DNA of 43,040 nt from NCBI GenBank assembly GCA_011176635.1, contig DUEC01000001.1, positions 1 to 43,040 of the forward strand, given 5' to 3'. A program made the position numbers and the translations under genes. Each line of letters begins with the position of its first letter. The first letter of the stretch is position 1. The DNA is from Dehalococcoidia bacterium (lineage in GTDB: Bacteria > Chloroflexota > Dehalococcoidia > Dehalococcoidales > BS750m-G39). Of the stretch, positions 8,741-16,099 are shown in pieces. The notes below the pieces were generated by a model. That model searched no databases. It was given only the letters and a program-made list of their open reading frames with translations, and was not told the DNA's origin.

Positions 8741-8816
8741 CGGGGTGTAGCGCAGGGGGTAGCGCGCATGGTTTGGGACCATGAGGTCGGCGGTTCAAAT
8801 CCGCCCACCCCGACCA
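8741..8816 (+). tRNA. tRNA-Pro (anticodon TGG), CCA present
   Basis: The cloverleaf is complete: acceptor CGGGGTG/CACCCCG, D stem GCGC/GCGC, anticodon stem CATGG/CCATG with loop TTTGGGA, T stem GGCGG/CCGCC with TTCAAAT. The anticodon is TGG. The last four bases read ACCA, so CCA is encoded. Confidence 0.95.
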
Positions 8817-8820
8817 TTAT

Positions 8821-9018
8821 TTAGTCAGCCAGTGTTACAATGGGAGCACCAGGGGTATTTTTCTTTACCGATTTAATGCCTTTTTTCGCGTTAGGCTTAG
8901 TGGTATAGCCCTGACCCGAATCGGCTATTATTCTCCCATTCCTGTGACGAAGCCGCCAGTAAAATTTCTTATCCTTCTTGCTTTTGTATAATACAAATTT
9001 TGCCTTAGATTCCGCCAT
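8821..9018 (-). CDS. YegP/DUF1508-like small protein
   Basis: This 65-residue protein matches the DUF1508 (YegP) pattern: KFVLYKSKKDKKFYWRLR, a short turn, NGRIIADSGQGYTTK, then a helix KKGIKSVKKNTP and a final strand. Family members are small soluble alpha/beta proteins of unclear function. The ATG at 9018 is preceded by an excellent ribosome binding site, AAAAGGAGGAAA, so a longer upstream reading frame is rejected. It has its own promoter at 9062-9090 and runs convergent to tRNA-Pro. Confidence 0.88.
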   Translation of the reverse strand: MAESKAKFVLYKSKKDKKFYWRLRHRNGRIIADSGQGYTTKPNAKKGIKSVKKNTPGAPIVTLAD

Positions 9019-9061
9019 GATGTTTCCTCCTTTTAACCCTGTTTTATATATCGGGAATTTG

Positions 9062-9090
9062 AGTCTAGCCCCCGTTTGTTTCATTGTCAA
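9062..9090 (-). promoter_or_regulatory. Promoter of the YegP-like gene
   Basis: On the minus strand, TTGACA (9085-9090) and TAGACT (9062-9067) are 17 bases apart. It is almost back to back with the promoter of the ThiF gene. Confidence 0.65.
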
Positions 9091-9100
9091 TATCTTTGAT

Positions 9101-9129
9101 TTGACAGCCTGCACCTTTTCTGCTAATGA
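9101..9129 (+). promoter_or_regulatory. Promoter of the ThiF/MoeB gene
   Basis: TTGACA at 9101-9106 and TAATGA at 9124-9129 have a 17-base spacer. The box ends 40 bases before the ATG at 9169. The -35 is perfect; the -10 is weaker. Confidence 0.55.
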
Positions 9130-9168
9130 ATACTGGTGTGGGCAATGCAACTGATGAGGTAAAAAACT

Positions 9169-9918
9169 ATGCTTAGCCAAGACGAACGGGAAAGGTATGA
9201 CCGGCAGATACTGATTAAGGGATTCGGGGAGGAGGGGCAAGCCAAGCTTAAAAAGGCCAAGGTCTTTATTGCCGGTGCCGGCGGGCTGGGTTCGGTGACA
9301 GCCACCTACCTGGCGGCAGCCGGGGTAGGGGTGATACGCCTGGTTGACCATGATAATGTAGAACTTAGCAATCTGAACCGGCAGGTCTTGCACTGGGACG
9401 AGGACATGGGCAAGAAGAAGGCTGATTCGGCGGCGGAGAAGCTGAAAAGGCTAAATCCAGGGCTGAAGGTGGAAGCGGTAAAAGAAAAGATAAGCCAAGC
9501 CAATATTTCTCAGCTGGTGGCTGGCTTTGACCTGATAGTTGATGCCATGGATAACCTGCCCACCAGATACCTGATGAATAAGGTAGCTATAGAGATGAAG
9601 ATACCCTTCTTTCATGGCGCCGTCCACGGCTTTGAGGGCAGGGCAATGACCATAATCCCCGGTGAAACAGCCTGCCTGGGGTGCGTCTACCGGGGGGCTA
9701 TTGCGGAGGGGAAGTTCCCGGTGCTCGGGGTTACCCCAGGGGTCATCGGCTGCATTCAGGTAACAGAGGTAATAAAGTATATCGTGGGCATCGGCCAGCT
9801 GTTGACCAACCGGCTGTTAGTCTACGACGGGCTGAACATGAAATTCTCCGAGTTTAAGGTCAAGAGAGACCCGAACTGCGAGTACTGCGGGCATTCGAGA
9901 GGTAAAGAGAGCCGTTGA
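9169..9918 (+). CDS. ThiF/MoeB/HesA-family adenylyltransferase
   Basis: This 249-residue E1-like enzyme would activate the C-terminal Gly-Gly of a ubiquitin-fold sulfur carrier as an acyl-adenylate. Residues 36-41 (GAGGLG) form the nucleotide site, and SNLNRQVLH near 67-75 is the family motif. Two CxxC pairs, C169/C172 and C237/C240, form the structural zinc site. Its partner carrier is the overlapping downstream gene ending in GG. Together with XdhC and YqeB next door this suggests molybdopterin synthesis, but thiamine thiazole synthesis is also possible. A catalytic cysteine in the later loop is not evident. Confidence 0.87.
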   Translation: MLSQDERERYDRQILIKGFGEEGQAKLKKAKVFIAGAGGLGSVTATYLAAAGVGVIRLVDHDNVELSNLNRQVLHWDEDMGKKKADSAAEKLKRLNPGLKVEAVKEKISQANISQLVAGFDLIVDAMDNLPTRYLMNKVAIEMKIPFFHGAVHGFEGRAMTIIPGETACLGCVYRGAIAEGKFPVLGVTPGVIGCIQVTEVIKYIVGIGQLLTNRLLVYDGLNMKFSEFKVKRDPNCEYCGHSRGKESR

Positions 9919-10187
9919 GCGTTAAGATAAACCTTGCTTCCTCCCTCCACCACCTTACCAATGACCAGGCGGTAGTCGAGGTCAATGGCAATACCATCGG
10001 CCAGTGCCTTGAGCAATTGATTGCCCGCTTCCCCAGGACTCGAAAGAGGCTCTTGGAAAAGAACGGCGCGCTGAACCGCATCATTAATATCTATATTAAT
10101 GGAGAGAGCGTTTCTCCCGAGGGGCTGGCCACAGCGGTTAAAGACGGGGACGAGTTTCACATTGAGGTGATAATCTCCGGCGGGTAA
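9915..10187 (+). CDS. MoaD/ThiS-type ubiquitin-fold sulfur carrier
   Basis: This 90-residue beta-grasp protein ends in the hallmark Gly-Gly (IISGG), which is adenylated and then thiocarboxylated. Other features are NGNTIGQCLEQLIARFP after the first hairpin, YINGESV in the middle and KDGDEFHIEV before the tail, the standard MoaD pattern. It starts with TTG overlapping the TGA of the ThiF gene (TTGA), so the two are translationally coupled. MoaD is favoured over ThiS because of length and neighbours. Confidence 0.85.
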   Translation: MSVKINLASSLHHLTNDQAVVEVNGNTIGQCLEQLIARFPRTRKRLLEKNGALNRIINIYINGESVSPEGLATAVKDGDEFHIEVIISGG

Positions 10188-10190
10188 GGC

Positions 10191-10964
10191 TTAAGCAGAG
10201 CGGCGAACCTTTATTATCTCGGCCAGAATGCTGACGGCTATCTCTTCCGGTGTCTGAGCGCCTATCTCCAGGCCGATGGGGGTATGGACTCTATCCAGCT
10301 GTTCCTGAGATATCCCTTTTTTAAGCAGGTGAGAGAATATAGCCTTGACCTTGGTCTGACTGCCAATCATGCCGACATACCTGGCTGGCGTAGTCACCGC
10401 CCACTCTAATACCAGCTCGTCGTGCTGATGCCCGCGGGTAATAATCACCAGGTAGCTGGACTTATCTATCTTAAGCCTGGGGAAGGCTTTGGTGAAATCG
10501 TCAGCGAGGAGAACCTCGGCTCCGGGAAATCTATCGGCGTTGGCAAATTCAGCCCGGTCGTCGATGACGGCAATCTCAAAGCCAGTAAGCTGGCCCATCT
10601 TAGCCAGGGGCAGAGAAACATGCCCGCCGCCGAAGAGGTAAAGGCGGGGTGGGGTCAGGATAGGCTCAATAAACACCTCCAGCTCCCCGCCGCAAATCAT
10701 GCCCGCTTCCTCGGCTTCTTTGGCGGTCAGGCTCATATGGAGCCGCTTTGGCTTGCCCTGTTTGGTCACCTTAACCGCCTCCTCGATTACCTGGGCTTCC
10801 AGGCTGCCGCCGCCGATGGTGCCCAGGATACTGCCGTCGGGCTTGACCAGCATCTTGGTCCCTTCCTCCCGGGGCGTGGAGCCGCTAGCCGAGACTATGG
10901 TTACCAGCGCCGCTTCCCCGCCCTCAGCCTTAATTCTGACGATTTCCTGATAGATATCGGTCAT
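10191..10964 (-). CDS. XdhC/CoxI-family molybdoenzyme maturation protein
   Basis: This 257-residue protein belongs to the XdhC/CoxI family, which binds and sulfurates molybdenum cofactor before insertion into xanthine-dehydrogenase-type hydroxylases. The N-terminal domain has ALVTIVSASGSTPREEG and GTIGGGSLE. The C-terminal Rossmann domain has LYLFGGGHVSLPLA and VIDDRAEF. The start at 10964 (ATG) is chosen because seven upstream codons derive from a poly-G tract. It lies 13 bases after the YqeB-like gene and stops 3 bases from the convergent MoaD-like gene. No matching hydroxylase lies in the window. Confidence 0.88.
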   Translation of the reverse strand: MTDIYQEIVRIKAEGGEAALVTIVSASGSTPREEGTKMLVKPDGSILGTIGGGSLEAQVIEEAVKVTKQGKPKRLHMSLTAKEAEEAGMICGGELEVFIEPILTPPRLYLFGGGHVSLPLAKMGQLTGFEIAVIDDRAEFANADRFPGAEVLLADDFTKAFPRLKIDKSSYLVIITRGHQHDELVLEWAVTTPARYVGMIGSQTKVKAIFSHLLKKGISQEQLDRVHTPIGLEIGAQTPEEIAVSILAEIIKVRRSA

Positions 10965-10977
10965 CCTGCCCCCCCCC

Positions 10978-11778
10978 CTAAACATTGAGGTGCATCAGTA
11001 TCGCTTCTAAAACTCCGCCGGCAATCGTCCTCACCCGGGGCCTAATGCTGTAACCGACCTCTTTACCCCGGGAAGGCTCTATCTCACCCAGTTTCGTCCC
11101 CTTATCCACCTCTATCCCACTCCTGAGCAAGGCTCTAACCACGCCGGCTATCTTGGCTTTGACCGGCTGCCCGGCTACCGAGGCTACCACTTCGCCAGCG
11201 GCAACCTGCTCGCCTATGCCTTTCTCGGTCAGAAATAGCCCTTCGACGGGTGAATGCAGCACCCGCTTGAAGGTCAAGCCCCTGGCGGCGATGGGGACGG
11301 CGGTATTCTCTTCGGCTCCTCCCTTAAGGATTACCCTGCCCAGACTCTGGCTATTATTGGTCTCCACCACCATATCAACATCTTTCCCTGCCTGAAAACC
11401 GGGGCCGAGCCCAATTACCAGCGGGGCATCGCCGCTCCTTGTGCCCAGGTTTCTCTTGGCCATTATAGCGTCAATCAATACCTGAGGGTTAAGGATGTCC
11501 TTTAGCGATGCCTCGGGGTCGACCATAATGGGCAGTTTGTTGGCGCGCCATACCTCGGCAATCTCAATGGTAGACTCGACATGCCGAGCGACCACCCCTT
11601 CTACCTCTTTCTCGCCGTCATATATCGCCTCGGAGAAGGCGACTCCCCGGCTGACAGCCAGGGGTTGAGAGACCTCGGTCATGCAGACCCGGAAGTGGGC
11701 GCGAGCCAGCTTATGAGCCACCCCGCTGGCTACCTCCCCACCACTCCTGATGAGAACTACCAGATTGCTCAGTTCCAT
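10978..11778 (-). CDS. yqeB: YqeB/EF2563-type selenium-dependent molybdenum hydroxylase accessory protein
   Basis: This 266-residue protein matches the EF2563 family, found with selenium-dependent molybdenum hydroxylases and XdhC. It has an N-terminal Rossmann-like segment LVVLIRSGGEVASGVAHKL, the VSRGVAFSEA box, a central GLGPGFQAG motif, and a C-terminal biotinyl-lipoyl-like fold region. ATG at 11778 follows closely on the acyl-CoA dehydrogenase stop region and reads into xdhC. No selD or Se-labile hydroxylase gene is visible here, so the client enzyme must be elsewhere. Confidence 0.85.
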   Translation of the reverse strand: MELSNLVVLIRSGGEVASGVAHKLARAHFRVCMTEVSQPLAVSRGVAFSEAIYDGEKEVEGVVARHVESTIEIAEVWRANKLPIMVDPEASLKDILNPQVLIDAIMAKRNLGTRSGDAPLVIGLGPGFQAGKDVDMVVETNNSQSLGRVILKGGAEENTAVPIAARGLTFKRVLHSPVEGLFLTEKGIGEQVAAGEVVASVAGQPVKAKIAGVVRALLRSGIEVDKGTKLGEIEPSRGKEVGYSIRPRVRTIAGGVLEAILMHLNV

Positions 11779-11779
11779 T

Positions 11780-12961
11780 TTATTTCCTGGGTAACCCCAG
11801 TCCTTTCAGGGCGATTATGTTCTTCTGAATCTCCGATGTGCCGGCGGCGATAGTGGCGCCAAAAGAGACCAGATAAGAGTGTGCAATCCACCCCTGCCAG
11901 GGGGCTACAGCCTCCCTCCTGTCAAGCTGGCCGTACAGGCCCATTAACTGCATGGCTATGCCGGCGGCGCGCCTGAACAGGTCGGTGCTATACAGCTTGG
12001 TCATGGCAGCATGCCAGGCAGTGTTAATTCCCTTATCGTGCAACCAGGCCACCCGATAGTTAAGCAAGCGGCCTATCTCGGCATCTACCGCCAGTCTAGC
12101 CAGCAGGTCGCTGTTGGCTTTTGTCTGCCTTTCCGGGGTAGCCCTGATATATTCTATCATCTTTTCAATCATGGCCTGCACCATAGCCACGAATTCGATA
12201 GAAGTCCGCTCATAGCCCAGCAGTGCCTGGGCTACCTCCCAGCCTTCATTCTCCCGCCCGACCAGGTTTGCCTCCGGAACCTTCACCTCCTCAAAGAATA
12301 TCTGGCTGAAATGGACCTCTCCGGCCATATTCTCTATCGGGCTGAGGCTAATGCCGGGGGTGGATAAATCGACCAGGAGAAAGCTGAGTCCCTTGGCCCC
12401 CTTGGAATGGGGGTCAGACCTGGCCAGCAGACAGCACCAGTCCGAATATTCGGCAAAGGTGCTCCAGGTCTTCTGCCCGTTTACGATAAAGCTCCTGCCA
12501 TCTCTTAGCGCCCTGGTCTGGAGGGAAGCCAGGTCGGAGCCGGCTTCTGGCTCACTAAAACCCTCGCACCATAATTCCTGTCCCTTAGCAATCGGCTCTA
12601 GATGCCTCTCCTTCTGTTCCTCAGTGCCGTACTCAATAAGGGTAGGGGCCAGCATCTTCACGGAAACAGGGTTATAGCCGGGCGAACCCCGTCGTGCTAT
12701 CTCCTCGGAGAAGATAAGGTAATCTATATACGAACGTGATTGACCGCCGTACTCCTTAGGCCAGAACAGAGATAGCCACCCCTTTTCCCCTAACTTACGG
12801 GCTATATCCTTGAATACCTGCTCGCCATCCTGACTGCCGCCGGTATGGTCGCCGGTGGTAGGGGCTGGATAACCCACCCAGTCCGCTGGCAGTTCCGCAT
12901 CCAGAAAAGCGCGTATCTCCCGCCGAAATTCCTCCTGCTCTTTAGTAAAGCCGAAATCCAC
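11780..12961 (-). CDS. Acyl-CoA dehydrogenase
   Basis: This FAD-dependent enzyme of about 393 residues oxidises acyl-CoA to 2-enoyl-CoA and normally hands electrons to ETF. N-terminal helices carry FTKEQEEFRREIRAFL; the middle has the FAD loop GFSEPEAGSDLASLQTRA and NGQKTWST; the C-terminus has AGTSEIQKNIIA. The usual C-terminal catalytic Glu (YEGTSQ) is Ala here (AAGTSE). A Glu in GYERTSIEF may take its place, as in isovaleryl- and long-chain enzymes. GTG at 12961 is preferred because GAGG lies 8 bases upstream; TTG at 13000 would add 13 residues without a ribosome site. Chain specificity is unknown. Confidence 0.88.
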   Translation of the reverse strand: MDFGFTKEQEEFRREIRAFLDAELPADWVGYPAPTTGDHTGGSQDGEQVFKDIARKLGEKGWLSLFWPKEYGGQSRSYIDYLIFSEEIARRGSPGYNPVSVKMLAPTLIEYGTEEQKERHLEPIAKGQELWCEGFSEPEAGSDLASLQTRALRDGRSFIVNGQKTWSTFAEYSDWCCLLARSDPHSKGAKGLSFLLVDLSTPGISLSPIENMAGEVHFSQIFFEEVKVPEANLVGRENEGWEVAQALLGYERTSIEFVAMVQAMIEKMIEYIRATPERQTKANSDLLARLAVDAEIGRLLNYRVAWLHDKGINTAWHAAMTKLYSTDLFRRAAGIAMQLMGLYGQLDRREAVAPWQGWIAHSYLVSFGATIAAGTSEIQKNIIALKGLGLPRK

Positions 12962-13073
12962 TCCGTTTACCTCAAGACCTATAATTATATCCTCTGTCAA
13001 ATTGTAGGGCTATCCATAGCTAGGCGTCAAGGGCTATAGCCCGGTGCGGGTTTGGCGTTACGGAGGAGAAACA

Positions 13074-13100
13074 AAAACCACCCCGATTAAGAGTGGTTTT
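13074..13100 (-). terminator. Likely terminator of tRNA-Lys
   Basis: AAAACCAC (13074-13081) and GTGGTTTT (13093-13100) form an 8-bp hairpin with an 11-base loop. Read on the minus strand it is followed by a T-rich run (TTTTTGTTT), about 27 bases after the tRNA 3' end. Confidence 0.5.
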
Positions 13101-13127
13101 ATCAGATACGATTTAGCTATAAATTAG

Positions 13128-13200
13128 TAGGCCGTGCAGGTCTCGAACCTGCGACACCCTGATTAAAAGTCAGGTGCTCTGCCAACTGAGCTAACGGCCC
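13128..13200 (-). tRNA. tRNA-Lys (anticodon TTT)
   Basis: On the minus strand the acceptor GGGCCGT pairs with ACGGCCT (G-U at the first pair). The D stem is GCTC/GAGC, the anticodon stem CCTGA/TCAGG with loop CTTTTAA, and the T stem GCAGG/CCTGC with TTCGAGA. Discriminator A; no CCA encoded. Confidence 0.95.
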
Positions 13201-13214
13201 ACTACAACAAAGCC

Positions 13215-13243
13215 AGTTTAGCAAATCCCGCTTTCAAACGCAA
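13215..13243 (-). promoter_or_regulatory. Promoter of tRNA-Lys
   Basis: On the minus strand, TTGCGT (13238-13243) and TAAACT (13215-13220) are 17 bases apart and end 15 bases before the tRNA 5' end. Confidence 0.5.
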
Positions 13244-13311
13244 CCTGTTATTTTTAAAACCGCTCTGGACTCTTAGCCCCGCCCGCTATTATAATTACAG
13301 GGGTGTAAGAG

Positions 13312-13872
13312 ATGGAAAAGCCGAGCCAGGAAGTGACCGTCAATCAGGCCAGGTTAGCCATTATCCAGGGGGATATTACCCGCCAGGCTACCGAGGCTAT
13401 AGTGAACGCCGCCAACTCCGGGCTGATGGGGGGAGGGGGCGTCGATGGCGCCATTCACCGGGCGGGAGGAACGGCTATCCTGGAGGAGTGCAAGCGGATT
13501 GTAGCCAGGCAGGGGCGTCTGCCCACAGGCAAGGCGGTTATCACCACCGGGGGAAACCTGCCGGCAAGATACGTAATCCACACCGTCGGCCCTATCTGGC
13601 AGGGGGGAAATAAGGGTGAAGCCGCCCTCCTGGAGAGCGCCTACCGGGAAAGCCTGAAGCTGGCGGCGGCCAAGAAGCTGGCCAGTGTCTCCTTTCCCTC
13701 AATCAGCACCGGCGCCTATGGCTACCCCCTGGCTGAGGCGGCCAGAGTAGCTATAAAGACGGTGGCCTCTTTTCTCAAAGAGTCGGCTGGCTCGCTCAAG
13801 GAAGTGGTCTTCGTCCTCTTCGATTCCAGAAGCTATGAAGCCTACGCCTCCGCCCTTGAGGAGGCGGTATGA
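13312..13872 (+). CDS. Macrodomain protein, YmdB/MacroD-type ADP-ribose deacylase/hydrolase
   Basis: This 186-residue single macrodomain protein binds ADP-ribose and probably removes O-acetyl- or mono-ADP-ribose. Key parts are QGDITRQATEAIVNAAN near residue 19, GGGGVDGAIHRAGG near 41, RYVIHTVGPIW near 84 and the phosphate loop SISTGAYGYP near 127. The Asn-Ala-Ala-Asn and Gly-rich loop match the MacroD/YmdB clade. A TATAAT lies about 25 bases upstream. It overlaps the phosphodiesterase gene by 4 bases (ATGA), so the two are coupled. Confidence 0.9.
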   Translation: MEKPSQEVTVNQARLAIIQGDITRQATEAIVNAANSGLMGGGGVDGAIHRAGGTAILEECKRIVARQGRLPTGKAVITTGGNLPARYVIHTVGPIWQGGNKGEAALLESAYRESLKLAAAKKLASVSFPSISTGAYGYPLAEAARVAIKTVASFLKESAGSLKEVVFVLFDSRSYEAYASALEEAV

Positions 13873-14324
13873 AGATAGGGGTAGTCTCCGATAGCCACGT
13901 CACCTCACTGGCCGAGCTTCCTGACAGGCTATTACTGGCCCTGGCTGAGGTAGAGCTGATAATCCATGCCGGGGATTTCATAAGCAGAGACGTGCTTGAT
14001 GGCTTGAAGCGGCTGGGGGAGGTGAAAGCGGTGCAGGGCAATATGGACTCAGCCGAGCTTAAGCGGATTCTCCCCGAAAGAGAGCTGCTGGTAGTAGAAG
14101 GGAGAAGAATCGGGATTATCCACGGCTGGGGCAGCCCCTATGGCATCGACGATAGGGTAGGCAGGATGTTTAAAGACGTCGACGCTATTGTCTACGGTCA
14201 TTCCCACTACTCCCAGAACGAGGTAAAGCAGGGCATCCTTTTCTTCAATCCCGGTCAGGCCAGAAACTCATTCGGCATTCTAACCGTCGGCCAACGGATT
14301 AGCGGCCAGATAATAAAACTCTAA
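13869..14324 (+). CDS. YfcE/MJ0936-type metallophosphodiesterase
   Basis: This 151-residue calcineurin-like phosphoesterase keeps all metal ligands of the small YfcE/MJ0936 family: VSDSHV at residues 5-10, HAGDF near 35, GNMD near 57, IHGWG near 80 and YGHSHY near 105. Such enzymes hydrolyse phosphodiesters, often cyclic nucleotides or artificial substrates, with Mn2+ or Ni2+. The biological substrate is unknown. Coupling to a macrodomain gene may point to nucleotide or ADP-ribose derivatives, which is inference only. Confidence 0.88.
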   Translation: MKIGVVSDSHVTSLAELPDRLLLALAEVELIIHAGDFISRDVLDGLKRLGEVKAVQGNMDSAELKRILPERELLVVEGRRIGIIHGWGSPYGIDDRVGRMFKDVDAIVYGHSHYSQNEVKQGILFFNPGQARNSFGILTVGQRISGQIIKL

Positions 14325-14349
14325 AATAAGAGATAACGGGGGTAGAATA

Positions 14350-14919
14350 ATGGCATATCGAGGCTCCAATACAACCGTGGTGTGGGCACTAATAGCCGCA
14401 AACCTGGTGCTGTTTATCGCCACCCTTTTCGAGCAAGACCTCATTCGTATTCTTGGCCTGCAGCCAGCCAGCTTCGGGGATAGGCCCTGGACTCTGCTGA
14501 CCTCCATGTTTATGCACGCCAACGTTTGGCATATCCTGTTCAATATGGTAACCCTCTACTTCTTCGGCAGCTACCTGACTAGGCTGCTCGGAGCCAAAAG
14601 GTTCCTCATCGTTTACTTTGCCGGAGGCATACTGGGGAGTGCCTTATATCTGCTGCTGGGTTCGCCATATTCTACAGTTATTGGCGCCTCGGGAGCTATC
14701 TTTGCCCTGGGGGGAGCTCTCACTGTGATGAGGCCCAGGTTGAGGGTGCTTGTTTTCCCCATACCGGCCCCGCTTCCCCTCTGGGTGGCGGTTATCGGCA
14801 TCTTCGCTATCTTCTCCTTCCTCCCCAGCGTAGCCTGGCAGGCTCACCTCGGCGGGCTGGTCTTCGGTCTGGCCGCCGGCTACTTCTTCAGAAGGAGAGA
14901 GCGCTACTACTACTCTTGA
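14350..14919 (+). CDS. Rhomboid-family intramembrane serine protease
   Basis: This 189-residue membrane protein has six predicted helices and the rhomboid dyad: Ser114 in GASGAIF and His166 in WQAHLGG. The conserved HANVWHILFNM segment (residues 57-67) supplies the oxyanion-side His and Asn. Rhomboids cut single-pass membrane proteins within or near the bilayer; the substrate here is unknown. A GGGGG ribosome site lies 8 to 12 bases before the ATG. The gene follows the phosphodiesterase by 25 bases. Confidence 0.92.
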   Translation: MAYRGSNTTVVWALIAANLVLFIATLFEQDLIRILGLQPASFGDRPWTLLTSMFMHANVWHILFNMVTLYFFGSYLTRLLGAKRFLIVYFAGGILGSALYLLLGSPYSTVIGASGAIFALGGALTVMRPRLRVLVFPIPAPLPLWVAVIGIFAIFSFLPSVAWQAHLGGLVFGLAAGYFFRRRERYYYS

Positions 14920-14974
14920 CGAAAAGCCAAAGATGGTCTATCCTAATGCCTAGATCGGCTAGGGTAGCGGAATA

Positions 14975-15598
14975 TTGGAATTATCTTATCTATCACTATC
15001 AATGTTGGCCGCTTTCGGTCTGGGTGCCTGCCCCTTCTCGGTGTGGATTGGGCGCTGGTTCTTAGGTAAAGACATAAGAGACTACGGGGACGGCAATCCC
15101 GGGGCAGCCAATGTCTTCCGCGCCGGAAGCAGCAAGCTGGGCCTCCTGGCAGTGATTTTAGATGTAGCCAAGGGGTTTCCCTTCGTCTTCCTGGCACACG
15201 CCTTTTTTGAGCTTCCCGATGCCGCCGTTCTGCTCGTAGCCATGAGTGCCATACTGGGCCATGCTTTCTCCCCACTGCTTCAGCTAAGAGGGGGAAAGGC
15301 GATAGCCGTTACCTTCGGCGCCCTCCTAGCCCTGCCCCAGCACGAGATAGTGGTTGTCTTTGCCGCTCTTACCCTGCTCGGTTTCCTCTTTATAGAAGTC
15401 AATGCCTGGGCGGTGATACTGGGCGCTGTTGGCTCGCTGGCTTTTATACTGGTCATCAGGGGAGGCTCCTGGGAGGCGCTGTTCCTGCTGGGCTTACTGG
15501 TGCTGATGGTGGTAAAACACTTTGAAGAGCTAAAGACAGCCCCCAGGATTAAGGTGAAAATCCGCGCCTGGCTGCAATCAAGGGGACGGGAACCCTAA
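14975..15598 (+). CDS. plsY: Glycerol-3-phosphate acyltransferase PlsY
   Basis: This 207-residue membrane enzyme transfers an acyl group from acyl-phosphate to glycerol-3-phosphate, the first step of phospholipid synthesis. The family motifs are present: GDGNPGAANVFR near residue 38 (usual GSGNxGATN), GHAFSPLLQLRGGKAIA near 94, and a late HFEELK motif. About seven hydrophobic segments are visible. It starts with TTG after AGGGTAG. Ala replaces Thr in GAAN, a mild change. Confidence 0.88.
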   Translation: MELSYLSLSMLAAFGLGACPFSVWIGRWFLGKDIRDYGDGNPGAANVFRAGSSKLGLLAVILDVAKGFPFVFLAHAFFELPDAAVLLVAMSAILGHAFSPLLQLRGGKAIAVTFGALLALPQHEIVVVFAALTLLGFLFIEVNAWAVILGAVGSLAFILVIRGGSWEALFLLGLLVLMVVKHFEELKTAPRIKVKIRAWLQSRGREP

Positions 15599-15619
15599 GA
15601 CGAGGTTTCCCCCAACTAT

Positions 15620-15880
15620 CTAGACAATATCAAGCTTTTTGGGAAACGGAGGCAGCTTCTTCACGATATCCAGCGGCCATACCGCCCTGAGCCTCTTTTC
15701 AGTCCAGGCCTTTATCGAGATAACGTCAATGGGCAGACCCGCGGGCAAATTAGCGTGCACTTCGAAGGCGCCGTGGGAAGCACACCCTCATTACGGAACC
15801 ACTCGACTTGATATAGGCTGAAATCCTGTTGAGAAAAACGGTTTCCCCTTTCTTGACATGTGAGGGGGGAGTGTTGTAGA
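15620..15880 (-). pseudogene. Decayed C-terminal coding fragment, unidentified
   Basis: On the minus strand, 54 codons ending at a TAG (15620-15622) read like ordinary protein (for example HANLPAGLPIDVISIKAW, then KRLRAVWPLDIVKKLPP) with the codon preference of the region. They are interrupted upstream by TGA at about 15788. Another frame continues the protein-like text (VKKGETVFLNRISAYIKS) up to about 15880, where a TAA lies. This looks like the end of a gene with a frameshift and a missing 5' part. I do not recognise the family. It occupies most of the gap between plsY and the first AprA-like gene. Confidence 0.4.
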
Positions 15881-15882
15881 TT
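15853..15882 (+). promoter_or_regulatory. Possible promoter for the AprA/AprB-like cluster
   Basis: TTGACA at 15853-15858 and TAGATT at 15877-15882 have an 18-base spacer. The leader would be about 210 bases long before the ATG at 16100. Confidence 0.4.
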
Positions 15883-16099
15883 TTTTAAGGCGGGCCGAAA
15901 AATTTCACTAACTTTTGAACGCGATCTTGGTTGGACAAGCGCCGCTTGAAAGTGATCTGGGGGAAGAAAGTCAGCTGGAATACTTGAGAGATTGTATGGT
16001 AAAGGCGCATGTGGTGTTTTGGTATATGTCAGAGACGGAAGTCTAGTGAAGATCTAAGACGACCTGGACCAAATCTTATTACAATGGGAGGGAACTGAG

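Noticed and set aside
8560-8817. Minus-strand reading frame beginning with VGGFEPPTSWS-type text
   Set aside because: This is the well-known false protein produced by translating the antisense of a tRNA, here tRNA-Pro at 8741-8816.
15639-15821. 60-residue plus-strand frame after plsY
   Set aside because: It has no ribosome site and an unconvincing composition; the minus strand of the same DNA reads as a better protein fragment.
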